Source of the DNA: an uncultured Clostridia bacterium
GTDB lineage: Bacteria; Bacillota; Clostridia; Christensenellales; UBA1242
DNA length: 13,009 nt
Direction of reading: 5' to 3'
Assembly (NCBI GenBank): GCA_934746185.1
Contig: CAKVEY010000029.1
Span: 1 to 13,009, forward strand
The notes under the pieces are model-generated. The model ran no database searches and had not been told where the DNA came from. It was given only the letters and a program-made list of their open reading frames with translations. This document shows, one piece after another, positions 6,429-12,323 of the stretch. Position numbers and translations under genes: made by a program. The first letter of the stretch is position 1; the number at the start of each line of letters is the position of its first letter.

Positions 6429-6914
6429 TTATTTTAATTCATAAGTTCTTAAAGTAGGAGCAGATTTTTTATCTTTTCCAAATTGGTGATTAACAAATTC
6501 GTCAACAATTCTTAATTCATCTTCGCTAATCATTTCAGCTTTATATAATTTATTTGTGTTAGTTTTAAAGTTACTTAAAACAGTTCGTTTATCTTTTTCT
6601 GTTTTTAAAGTGTTTGTAAAAGTTTTCATTCTTTTAATTAAGCAAACTTTGTCATCTATAGTAGATAAATTTTTTAAACCATCTAAATATTCTTCATCAA
6701 AAATTTTATTTTCAAAAGTAGAAATTCTTCTTAATAAAACATTATCGGAAGCAACATCAGTGCCAGTTAAATAAATAGGTGCTACATTTTTTTCATTTCT
6801 GTTAGCAGTACTAAAACAAGCAATTTTTTGTTGATTAACTAATTGAATATCTACAAATTTTCCTATTAAAGATAAGTACATTAATTCTTCTAATTTTTTT
6901 TGTTCGTTTTTCAT
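6429..6914 (-). CDS. Unrecognised 161-residue soluble protein
   Basis: I do not recognise this family. The protein is predicted to be soluble and has no signal peptide, membrane segment or cysteine motif. The first third (about 15-60) alternates hydrophobic and polar residues like beta strands (LIGKFVDIQLVNQQKIACFS, then VAPIYLTGTDV). The rest is helical and rich in Lys, Glu and Asn. The ATG is supported by AAGGAG at good distance and by a promoter just upstream. No terminator follows: 73 bases later comes the HicB-like gene on the same strand, so read-through into it is likely and the two may be functionally linked. No toxin signature is visible, so calling it a partner of the HicB-like protein would be speculation. 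Confidence 0.8.
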   Translation of the reverse strand: MKNEQKKLEELMYLSLIGKFVDIQLVNQQKIACFSTANRNEKNVAPIYLTGTDVASDNVLLRRISTFENKIFDEEYLDGLKNLSTIDDKVCLIKRMKTFTNTLKTEKDKRTVLSNFKTNTNKLYKAEMISEDELRIVDEFVNHQFGKDKKSAPTLRTYELK

Positions 6915-6935
6915 AAATTCTCCTTGTTTGGCTTT

Positions 6936-6964
6936 ATTGTACCATAGTTTTAGAGTTTTGTAAA
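6936..6964 (-). promoter_or_regulatory. Promoter of the 161-residue gene
   Basis: TTTACA (6964-6959), 17 bases, and TACAAT (6941-6936) on the minus strand, with TGG directly before the -10 box. The short leader contains AAGGAG. Confidence 0.8.
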
Positions 6965-6983
6965 TACCCTTTTTGAAAAATTT

Positions 6984-8108
6984 TTATTTTTTATCTAGGT
7001 TAATTATAAACAAATATTTTTTCTTATATTTTTTATAATAATCGTTTAAAAGTAAGTAAATTTCGTCTAAATTAATATTTTTTTCGTAAGGGACTACAAC
7101 ATCAAATAAAATTTTGTTGCAATCTTTTTCAAATTCAATTCTAAAATCGTGTATAGTAATTTCTTCGTCTAACGATTGTAAAAGCGAGATTATTCGTTCT
7201 TTATTTCTATCTACTTGTTTGTTGCCTATTTGTAAAGGGTCTAAGTGAATACTGAATTTTATGTTAAATTCATTTTTTATATCTCTTTCAATTTTATCTA
7301 TTAAATTGTGCGCCTTAATTAAATTGTAATTCCCGTTTATTTCTACGTGTGCCGAACCAATATAGTTGTTTACGCCGTAAGAATGTAGTAGCATATCGTG
7401 TACGCCTAAAATTTTATCATAACTTAAAATCTTTTCTCTTATACTTAAAATTAGTTTTTCATTTGGTTTTTCGCCAAGTAGTGGACTAATTGTTTCTCTA
7501 ACAAGTTTAATGCTGTTAATTATAATAAATAAAGAAATAATTAATCCAAACAACCCATCTACACTAAATGGAATATCTTTAACTAAATCTATTATAATCA
7601 TAGCAATTAGTGCAAATAGGGTAGTAAAACAATCGTTTCTACTATCTACGCTACTTGCTTTTAAAGACATACTATTTGTTTTTTTAGCAAAATTAGCATA
7701 AATTAACATTTGAATAAATTTTATGACTATTGCAAGTGAAAGTACTATGTAAGTTACAGAATTTACTATTGTTTTATCGTTTGAAATCAATTTTTCTATG
7801 GAAGTTGTAGATAATATTGCTCCAATCATTAAAATAGCCACACTAATTATTAGTGCCATAATTTGTTCATATCTTGCGTGACCAAATGGGTGTTCGCTAT
7901 CGGCAGGGCGATTAGATAATTTAAAACCGAGCAATAAAATAACTGAACTACCTATATCTGCTAAGTTATTTATGGCATCGGCAATAATAGTTACACTTGC
8001 ACACATTAAGCCTATAATAATTTTGCCTATAAAAAGAATAGAGTTTGAAATAACTCCAAACACCCCTGCAAATATTCCATAATTTAATCGTTTATTATCG
8101 CTATTCAT
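6984..8108 (-). CDS. Cation diffusion facilitator (metal efflux) protein
   Basis: A 374-residue transporter of the CDF family, which exports divalent metals such as Mn, Zn, Fe or Co across the cytoplasmic membrane in exchange for protons. Six hydrophobic segments fill residues about 10-205. The second carries ADAINNLAD (43-51) and the fifth KASSVDSRND (150-159); Asp44/Asn48 and Asp155/Asp159 occupy the transport site positions. HPFGH (73-77) is the conserved loop before segment three. The cytoplasmic domain (about 215-295) includes HSYG, AHVEINGNY and HLDPL, as in CDF dimerisation domains. About 75 further residues form a second ferredoxin-like C-terminal stretch. Metal choice cannot be decided here; the Asn in the first site resembles firmicute Mn/Fe-type members. 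AAGAGAG precedes the ATG. Confidence 0.93.
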   Translation of the reverse strand: MNSDNKRLNYGIFAGVFGVISNSILFIGKIIIGLMCASVTIIADAINNLADIGSSVILLLGFKLSNRPADSEHPFGHARYEQIMALIISVAILMIGAILSTTSIEKLISNDKTIVNSVTYIVLSLAIVIKFIQMLIYANFAKKTNSMSLKASSVDSRNDCFTTLFALIAMIIIDLVKDIPFSVDGLFGLIISLFIIINSIKLVRETISPLLGEKPNEKLILSIREKILSYDKILGVHDMLLHSYGVNNYIGSAHVEINGNYNLIKAHNLIDKIERDIKNEFNIKFSIHLDPLQIGNKQVDRNKERIISLLQSLDEEITIHDFRIEFEKDCNKILFDVVVPYEKNINLDEIYLLLNDYYKKYKKKYLFIINLDKK

Positions 8109-8135
8109 ATTATCTCTCTTAATTAATATTATTAT

Positions 8136-8164
8136 ATTATATTCTTTATTTATAATTTTGTCAA
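8136..8164 (-). promoter_or_regulatory. Promoter of CDF transporter gene
   Basis: Consensus TTGACA (8164-8159) and TATAAT (8141-8136) with a 17-base spacer on the minus strand. A leader of about 20 bases follows with AAGAGAG as SD. No metal-sensing riboswitch fits in this space. Confidence 0.88.
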
Positions 8165-8183
8165 ATTTTATAAAAAATAGCGT

Positions 8184-8209
8184 AAAAAAGAGATAAAAAT
8201 TTATCTCTT
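8184..8209 (-). terminator. Terminator downstream of family 2 glycosyltransferase
   Basis: A nine-base-pair stem (8201-8209 with 8188-8196) with an ATTT loop and a run of six T's on the minus strand. It lies about 160 bases after the glycosyltransferase stop and just before the CDF promoter. Confidence 0.75.
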
Positions 8210-8371
8210 AAATCTACTTTTTTTGTAAATAATTTTAATTACTTTTTAAAATTTTTTATTTATCTTATTCAACTTATTTTACTTTTTACTTTAATTTTAA
8301 TTTGTTTAACTATTAATTTTTAATAAAAACTTTTCAAAATGTAATCTAAAATGGTTATTTAGCGTAACAAA
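8210..8371. other. A/T-rich non-coding tail
   Basis: Between the glycosyltransferase stop codon and its likely terminator lie about 160 bases of almost pure A/T. No open frame with a start signal, promoter or convincing stem is seen on either strand. It is probably the 3' untranslated region of the glycosyltransferase mRNA. Confidence 0.6.
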
Positions 8372-9325
8372 TTACCAGTGTTTAATAACAAATCCAACAA
8401 AATCTATGTTGTTTTTATAAAGCGAGCGAATGTATTTATTTTTTTTAACGTATTTTTTATTCTCAAAAAATATTTTTAATAAATAGTCTTTTATTTTGCT
8501 ATCTTTCATTTTATCGCGATGATAAAAATACATAAGCATAATACATAAAATGCTTTTCCACGCTTTTGCACAATTAATAATATCTTCATCGGTTGAAATT
8601 TCAATTACTTTATCTAAACTTGTTAAGCAACTTAATTTTTTTTGGTTAAATTTGCCCATAACTGTTCCACTTTGGCAAACAAAATAGTTATAAAGTTTTT
8701 TAGGAAAGTATGTAACAGTTTTGCATTTATATAAATATTCTACACAAAATAATAAATCTTCCGAAAACGATATAGTTTCGTCAAATTTTATATCTCCTAA
8801 AAGTTTTGTTTTAAAAAGTTTTCCCCAAACTACACCATTAAAACCTTTGTCACAAATCGTGCGTTTAATTGCCTCTATATTATCCATTTTAGTAGTTTTA
8901 TAACTTTTTTTATGATGTAATTGTTTGATATGTTTTTGTCTTTTATAGTAACAAATACTCATATCGCTATCATTTTCTATTAAATTTTCATATAAATCGT
9001 TTATATAATTAGGGTCAACCACATCATCACCATCAATAAAGCAAACGTATTCACCACTTATATTTTTTAATGCTAAATTTCTTGCAATAGAAACACCACG
9101 AGTAGCACATTTAATTAACTTAATTCTACTATCAATATTTGCATAATTTTCAACAATTTTAGTAGTATTATCAGTAGAGCCATTATCTACTATAAAAAAT
9201 TCAAAATTTTTGTAAGTTTGATTAACTACGCTTTTTATACATCTTTCAATATATTTTTCTAAATTAAGAGCAGGGGTTACAATTGATATTAATGGTTTTG
9301 TGCTTGTTTTTTCTAAATTATTCAT
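8372..9325 (-). CDS. Family 2-like glycosyltransferase
   Basis: A 317-residue GT-A fold glycosyltransferase that should transfer a sugar from a nucleotide sugar, probably in cell-surface glycan synthesis. Residues 12-22 (LISIVTPALNL) start the nucleotide-binding fold. VDNGSTDNT (46-54) and ATRGVSIARNLAL (74-86) are typical, and FIDGDDVVDPNYI (96-108) holds the DxD-type metal site. FSEDLLF (187-193) has the ED pair expected for the catalytic base region. The C-terminal third is rich in Lys, Tyr and aromatic residues and may lie along the membrane, but no transmembrane helix is clear. Acceptor and donor cannot be predicted. It is divergent from the family 4 glycosyltransferase, with both promoters in the 97-base gap. 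It lacks an SD; see its promoter. Confidence 0.92.
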   Translation of the reverse strand: MNNLEKTSTKPLISIVTPALNLEKYIERCIKSVVNQTYKNFEFFIVDNGSTDNTTKIVENYANIDSRIKLIKCATRGVSIARNLALKNISGEYVCFIDGDDVVDPNYINDLYENLIENDSDMSICYYKRQKHIKQLHHKKSYKTTKMDNIEAIKRTICDKGFNGVVWGKLFKTKLLGDIKFDETISFSEDLLFCVEYLYKCKTVTYFPKKLYNYFVCQSGTVMGKFNQKKLSCLTSLDKVIEISTDEDIINCAKAWKSILCIMLMYFYHRDKMKDSKIKDYLLKIFFENKKYVKKNKYIRSLYKNNIDFVGFVIKHW

Positions 9326-9331
9326 AATTTA

Positions 9332-9360
9332 AGTATATGAATTTTAAATATGTTTGTCAA
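9332..9360 (-). promoter_or_regulatory. Promoter of family 2 gene, predicts leaderless mRNA
   Basis: Perfect TTGACA (9360-9355), 17 bases, and TATACT (9337-9332) on the minus strand. The A of the ATG at 9325 is the seventh base after the -10 box, the normal position of a transcription start, and no SD exists. Confidence 0.85.
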
Positions 9361-9382
9361 ATTATTTTTAAATGTCAAATTA
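9355..9382. repeat. 10-base direct repeat in divergent promoter region
   Basis: TGTCAAATTA occurs at 9355-9364 and again at 9373-9382, 18 bases apart, between the two divergent -35 boxes. The first copy includes the -35 of the family 2 gene. It may be a regulator site or a duplicated promoter element. Confidence 0.6.
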
Positions 9383-9386
9383 AACA

Positions 9387-9415
9387 TTGCTTTTTGCAAA
9401 AATATTATGTATAAT
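9387..9415 (+). promoter_or_regulatory. Promoter of family 4 gene, predicts leaderless mRNA
   Basis: TTGCTT (9387-9392), 17 bases, and a perfect TATAAT (9410-9415). The A of the ATG at 9423 is the eighth base after the -10 box, and no SD lies between. A TTG upstream at 9387 is in frame with the gene but is the -35 box itself, so it is not the start codon. Confidence 0.8.
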
Positions 9416-9422
9416 AGAACTA

Positions 9423-10943
9423 ATGAAAAACGATTTAGAAAATAAATTAGATAAAACTGATAATAGTATTGAAAAGAAATTGCGAATAGGAATTTTTACC
9501 GATGCGTTTTTTCCTATGATAGACGGTGTTGTAAATGTTGTAGATAATTATGCTAAAAGGCTATGCTCTTATGCTGATGTTACAGTGTTTGCTCCTAGTG
9601 GTAGAGAAGATTATGACGATAGTAAATTTCCATATAAAGTTGTTCGTTGCAATAAAAAATTAGCACTTTCGTTTTTAGATTACGACTTGCCTATGCCTAG
9701 TTTAGATAAAGACTTTTTAGACGAATTAAAAAATACGAAATTAGATATTGTTCACATTCATTCGCCTTTTTCTATCGGCAAACTTGGCGTAAAATATGCA
9801 AAAAAGAAGAATATTCCGGTTGTTGCAACTCTTCATAGTCAGTTTAAAAAAGATTTTTATTTGGCAACAAAATCGGACGTTTTAACATCTATTTTATTAA
9901 AAAATGTTATAAGTGTTTTTAATAGTTGCTATGAATGTTGGGCAGTTAATAAAGAAGTTGCAAAGGTATATTTTAAAGAATATAAATTAGAAAGATTTCC
10001 AAAAGTTCAAAATAATGGAACAGATTTAGCATTTTACTCAAATGATGAAGAAATTGAAAAGTTGCGAAAACATTACAATATAGATAAAGACACAAAAATT
10101 CTTCTTTTTGTTGGTAGAATCAACCGAATAAAAAACATTTTCTTTACGCTTGATTGTTTAAAAATTTTAAAAGAAAAAAACTTTAAATTTAAAATGATTT
10201 TTGTGGGCACAGGTCCAGATTTAGATGAATTAAAAGAAAGAGTAAAACAATTTGGTTTAGAAGACTATGTTATTACAACAGGTAAAATTTGTGATAGAGA
10301 ATTAATGGTAAAACATTATAGATTAGCCGATTTATTTGTTTTTCCATCTTTATACGATTGTTCAAGTTTGGTGCAAATTGAAGCAGCAAGTCAACAAACT
10401 CCAACAATTTTTATAAAAGGGGCAGTAACAAGTGGCACTTGCACAGAAGGAGTAGATGCGTTTTTTGCTGACGATGATGTTAAAAAATTTGCTAATAGAA
10501 TTTTAGAAATTTTTGAAAATGAAGAAGAATATGAAAAAATAAAAAATGGTGCGTTTAATAACCTTTATGTAACTTGGGACGATGCTGTTAAAAAAGTATA
10601 TAACGATTATTTGAGAGTTATAGAGCAATTTAACGCTGGATATTATGATAAATTTAGTTCAGCCGAATATAAATCACATAAACGAAAAATTAAAGGTGTT
10701 GTAAACAAAGAGTGCTTAAAAACTAAACGATATAAAGATAAAAAGAAGAAAACACGATTAAAAGAAATAAAAAAGAGCGTTCAAAACTACTATAAACAAG
10801 ATAAAAAGTTAAAATCTCAACAGAATAAAGAATTAAAAAAGAAAAAAACAGAAGAAAAATCAACTAAAAAAACAATAGCTAAAAAGTCAAAAACAACAAG
10901 AAAACAAAATAAAAATAACAAAAAATCACTTAAAAATTCATAA
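9423..10943 (+). CDS. Family 4-like glycosyltransferase with Lys-rich tail
   Basis: A 506-residue GT-B glycosyltransferase similar to the group of diacylglycerol glucosyltransferases that build membrane glycolipids. RIGIFTDAFFPMIDGVV (21-37) opens the acceptor domain, and DIVHIHSPFSIGKLG (108-122) and ATLHSQF (135-141) follow. LLFVGRINRIKNI (227-239) starts the donor domain, and FVGTGPDLDELKE (260-272) is also typical. The usual E-x7-E motif is D-x7-E here (Asp312 to Glu320 in YDCSSLVQIEAASQQTP). From about residue 417 a tail of 90 residues carries roughly 35 lysines and few acidic residues; it could hold the enzyme on acidic lipids or bind other polyanions. No membrane helix is seen. ATG 9423 is chosen from the promoter position. 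Lipid glycosylation is an inference. Confidence 0.9.
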   Translation: MKNDLENKLDKTDNSIEKKLRIGIFTDAFFPMIDGVVNVVDNYAKRLCSYADVTVFAPSGREDYDDSKFPYKVVRCNKKLALSFLDYDLPMPSLDKDFLDELKNTKLDIVHIHSPFSIGKLGVKYAKKKNIPVVATLHSQFKKDFYLATKSDVLTSILLKNVISVFNSCYECWAVNKEVAKVYFKEYKLERFPKVQNNGTDLAFYSNDEEIEKLRKHYNIDKDTKILLFVGRINRIKNIFFTLDCLKILKEKNFKFKMIFVGTGPDLDELKERVKQFGLEDYVITTGKICDRELMVKHYRLADLFVFPSLYDCSSLVQIEAASQQTPTIFIKGAVTSGTCTEGVDAFFADDDVKKFANRILEIFENEEEYEKIKNGAFNNLYVTWDDAVKKVYNDYLRVIEQFNAGYYDKFSSAEYKSHKRKIKGVVNKECLKTKRYKDKKKKTRLKEIKKSVQNYYKQDKKLKSQQNKELKKKKTEEKSTKKTIAKKSKTTRKQNKNNKKSLKNS

Positions 10944-10954
10944 GTGATTTTTTA
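10921..10954 (+). terminator. Terminator overlapping the end of the family 4 gene
   Basis: An 11-bp perfect stem (10921-10931 with 10942-10952), a 10-base loop and a run of six T's. The stop codon TAA (10941-10943) lies at the loop-stem border, so the last codons of the gene form the 5' arm. Confidence 0.88.
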
Positions 10955-10984
10955 TAAAAAGGTTAATTTTTTTAAAATTAGGTA

Positions 10985-11013
10985 TTGACTTTTTAATCAA
11001 AATTTGGTAATAT
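10985..11013 (+). promoter_or_regulatory. Promoter of hairpin RNA and NUDIX gene
   Basis: TTGACT (10985-10990), 17 bases, and TAATAT (11008-11013) preceded by TGG. A TATAAT three bases further on is an alternative with a 20-base spacer. Transcription should start near 11020. No other promoter is seen before the NUDIX start. Confidence 0.78.
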
Positions 11014-11019
11014 AATAGT

Positions 11020-11165
11020 ACAAATATTCGTCCATTCCGTTTGTTTAAGCGTGTGAAGATTAAGTTCTTAAGAATGGCAAAATTTAATGCGACAATAATT
11101 TGGCTGTGTTATTTTTGCTAGGTAAAGGAGGTTAATTTTTAATCAGCTTAAACAAATTTTTTTTT
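11020..11165 (+). ncRNA. Long hairpin RNA or attenuating leader, unrecognised
   Basis: About 145 bases between a promoter and nine T's. An 11-bp perfect stem, TTTGTTTAAGC (11040-11050) with GCTTAAACAAA (11146-11156), closes the whole RNA and leads straight into the T run. Inside, GATTAA (11058-11063) pairs with TTAATC (11139-11144) and TGGCAAAA (11075-11082) with TTTTGCTA (11113-11120). These leave a large central bubble holding AAAGGAGGT (11124-11132), a full match to the anti-SD of 16S rRNA. An alternative pairing CCATTC (11032-11037) with GAATGG (11072-11077) would break the inner stem. The rod with bubble recalls 6S RNA but is shorter than usual, and I cannot assign it. The SD of the NUDIX gene follows the T run directly, so it may act as an attenuator. 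Confidence 0.6.
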
Positions 11166-11177
11166 AAGGAGAAGAAT

Positions 11178-11684
11178 ATGGAAAATTTAAGAACAATTAG
11201 AGCGACATTAACGCTATTTATTAAAGATGGAAAGATATTGTTAGGTGAAAAGAAAAGGGGATTTGCAAAGGGAACACTAAATGGTATTGGTGGAAAACAA
11301 GACCCAGGCGAAACAATAGAGCAAGCTATGGTTAGGGAGTGTCAAGAAGAAATAGGTGCAACTCCAATAAACTATGAACAAGTAGGAAGAATAGATTTCA
11401 ATTTATGGTATAAAGGCGAACACGCGAATATGGAAATGTACATATATAATTGCTACGAATATTCTGGCGAAATTGAAGAAACAGAAGAGATTATTCCAGC
11501 GTGGTATAATAAAAATGAAATACCTTTTGAAAGAATGCTTGCAGATGACTTATTATGGTTACCATATGTTTTAGATGGTAAAAAAGTAATCGGTAAAGTA
11601 AATTTCGATAAAGATATGAAAATGTTATATAATAACATAAAACCAGTAAACGAAATAGTAAACGAAGAACTAAATGTTTTATAA
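11178..11684 (+). CDS. NUDIX hydrolase, MTH1/MutT-like
   Basis: A 168-residue NUDIX enzyme, likely an oxidised purine nucleoside triphosphatase that cleans the nucleotide pool of 8-oxo-dGTP or related forms. The NUDIX box fits GX5EX7REUXEEXGU exactly: Gly39, Glu45, Arg53-Glu54, Glu57-Glu58, Gly60. LLGEKKRGFAKGTLNGIGGK (21-40) and the later RMLADDLLWLPYVL closely follow the plan of MTH1-type enzymes (compare WNGFGGK and the D-D-x-x-W-x-P region), which hold the purine-binding residues. AAGGAG precedes the ATG. It is transcribed through the hairpin RNA upstream and ends at a bidirectional terminator. A link to oxidative stress together with the dismutase is possible, but the two genes are far apart here. 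Confidence 0.92.
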   Translation: MENLRTIRATLTLFIKDGKILLGEKKRGFAKGTLNGIGGKQDPGETIEQAMVRECQEEIGATPINYEQVGRIDFNLWYKGEHANMEMYIYNCYEYSGEIEETEEIIPAWYNKNEIPFERMLADDLLWLPYVLDGKKVIGKVNFDKDMKMLYNNIKPVNEIVNEELNVL

Positions 11685-11690
11685 CAAATA

Positions 11691-11719
11691 AAAAACTCAT
11701 AAAAATAATGAGTTTTTTT
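11691..11719. terminator. Bidirectional terminator between NUDIX and small gene
   Basis: A 10-bp perfect stem (11691-11700 with 11708-11717) with a seven-base loop. On the plus strand it runs into seven T's after the NUDIX gene. On the minus strand it also yields a T run after the stop codon of the 42-residue gene at 11737, so it serves both. Confidence 0.88.
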
Positions 11720-11736
11720 GTTTTTTTATATTGTAA

Positions 11737-11865
11737 TTAAATGTGATAGTTCAGTAGGTTCTTACGAGGAGAAGGATAGTAAGGGCAATAACAACCTGTT
11801 TTAAAAACATTAATATCATAACGAATTTTTATTTTTTCATAATTTCTTCTAAAATATTTAGACAT
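11737..11865 (-). CDS. 42-residue protein with CxC motif, unrecognised
   Basis: A short open frame on the minus strand with every part of a gene: promoter TTAACA/TATATT directly before the ATG, an uninterrupted frame, TAA stop and a terminator 18 bases later. The product begins MSKYFRRNYEKIKIRYD, is basic (about 9 Lys/Arg of 42), and ends GCYCPYYPSPRKNLLNYHI, with Cys25 and Cys27 and several Pro and Tyr residues. The coding strand of the C-terminal part is markedly richer in G+C than the DNA on either side, which fits selection on protein. No signal peptide or membrane segment. It is divergent from rpsF and convergent with the NUDIX gene. I do not recognise the family; metal or nucleic-acid binding through the Cys pair and basic residues is only a guess. 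Confidence 0.65.
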   Translation of the reverse strand: MSKYFRRNYEKIKIRYDINVFKTGCYCPYYPSPRKNLLNYHI

Positions 11866-11870
11866 AATTT

Positions 11871-11900
11871 AATATATAAAAAACCTATTTATTGTGTTAA
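11871..11900 (-). promoter_or_regulatory. Promoter of the 42-residue gene, predicts leaderless mRNA
   Basis: TTAACA (11900-11895) is followed by TATATT (11876-11871) after 18 bases, or by TATATA two bases earlier after 16. The A of the ATG at 11865 is the sixth or eighth base after the -10 box. No SD is present; the bases before the ATG (TAAATT) are the same as before the family 2 glycosyltransferase. Confidence 0.6.
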
Positions 11901-11935
11901 AAATTAAACTAAAATTGTTAAATGTAAAAAAATAC

Positions 11936-11964
11936 TTGCAAAGTTTTTTATTTTATGTTATTAT
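11936..11964 (+). promoter_or_regulatory. Promoter of rpsF operon
   Basis: TTGCAA (11936-11941), 17 bases, and TATTAT (11959-11964) with TGT before it, an extended -10. Transcription should start near 11971, giving a leader of about 59 bases. Confidence 0.82.
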
Positions 11965-11970
11965 TGAATA

Positions 11971-12029
11971 GAATAGTTTTTACTGTTCCTTACTCGAAAG
12001 AGTCGATTAGTCCATAAGGAGGTATAAAA
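11971..12029 (+). promoter_or_regulatory. Structured leader of rpsF, possible autoregulatory site
   Basis: A small hairpin ACTC-GAAA-GAGT (11992-12003) with a GNRA-type loop sits in front of the strong SD TAAGGAGG. TCCTTA (11987-11992) can pair with TAAGGA (12015-12020), which would hide the SD around that hairpin. rpsF operons of many bacteria are controlled by the S6:S18 complex binding a leader hairpin with a CCG bulge. The CCG is not evident here, so the assignment is by position and structure only. Confidence 0.45.
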
Positions 12030-12314
12030 ATGAATAAATACGAATTGATGGTTATTTTATCAAACAGTATGTTAGACGAAGCCAAAGAAGCTATGATTAA
12101 CAAAATTCAAGGTTTAGTTGAAGCAAATGGTGGTAAAGTAGAAAACATTGAAAAAGTTGGTACAAAAAAATATGCTTACGAAATCAACTTTAAAAATGAA
12201 GGATATTATGTTTTATTTAACGTAGAATGTGCTTCAAATGTGCCAAACTTAATTCAAAAACAACTACTTTTATTAGAAGATGTTGTTAGAAGTATGTTTG
12301 TAAAAAAAGTATAA
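12030..12314 (+). CDS. rpsF: 30S ribosomal protein S6
   Basis: A 94-residue S6 protein, which pairs with S18 on the platform of the 30S subunit. MNKYELMVILSNSMLDEA is the first strand and helix, VENIEKVGTKKYAYEINFKNEGYYVLFNVEC covers the middle strands (with the typical G-x-x-x-L/Y-A-Y-x-I block), and LLLLEDVVRSMFVKK is the last helix and strand. The length is normal. TAAGGAGG precedes the ATG. First gene of a three-gene operon. Confidence 0.97.
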   Translation: MNKYELMVILSNSMLDEAKEAMINKIQGLVEANGGKVENIEKVGTKKYAYEINFKNEGYYVLFNVECASNVPNLIQKQLLLLEDVVRSMFVKKV

Positions 12315-12323
12315 GGAGATTTT

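Noticed and set aside
6047..6914. HicA-HicB toxin-antitoxin system
   Set aside because: The neighbour is 161 residues and has none of the HicA pattern (short, basic, dsRBD-like with a catalytic His); no other small frame qualifies.
8178..8367. TAGCGTAA at 8178-8185 and 8360-8367 as a direct repeat flanking an inserted element
   Set aside because: An 8-base match 180 bases apart without inverted ends or any coding remnant between is within chance.
9387..9422. TTG at 9387 as the start of the family 4 glycosyltransferase
   Set aside because: This TTG is the -35 box; transcription begins about 36 bases later next to the ATG at 9423.
11074..11121. 15-codon ATG frame inside the hairpin RNA as a leader peptide
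   Set aside because: No SD in front of the ATG, no run of a regulatory amino acid, and the bases are used in the predicted inner stem.
11124..11154. Start of translation behind AAAGGAGGT in the hairpin RNA
   Set aside because: Only ATT at a suitable distance; no ATG, GTG or TTG, and the frame ends in about ten codons.
11742..11804. Plus-strand frame reading CDSSVGSYEEKDSKGNNNLF and a possible hairpin (CTTAC/GTAAG) in the same place
   Set aside because: The minus strand holds a complete small gene with promoter and terminator that explains the G+C-rich patch; the plus frame has no start or SD.
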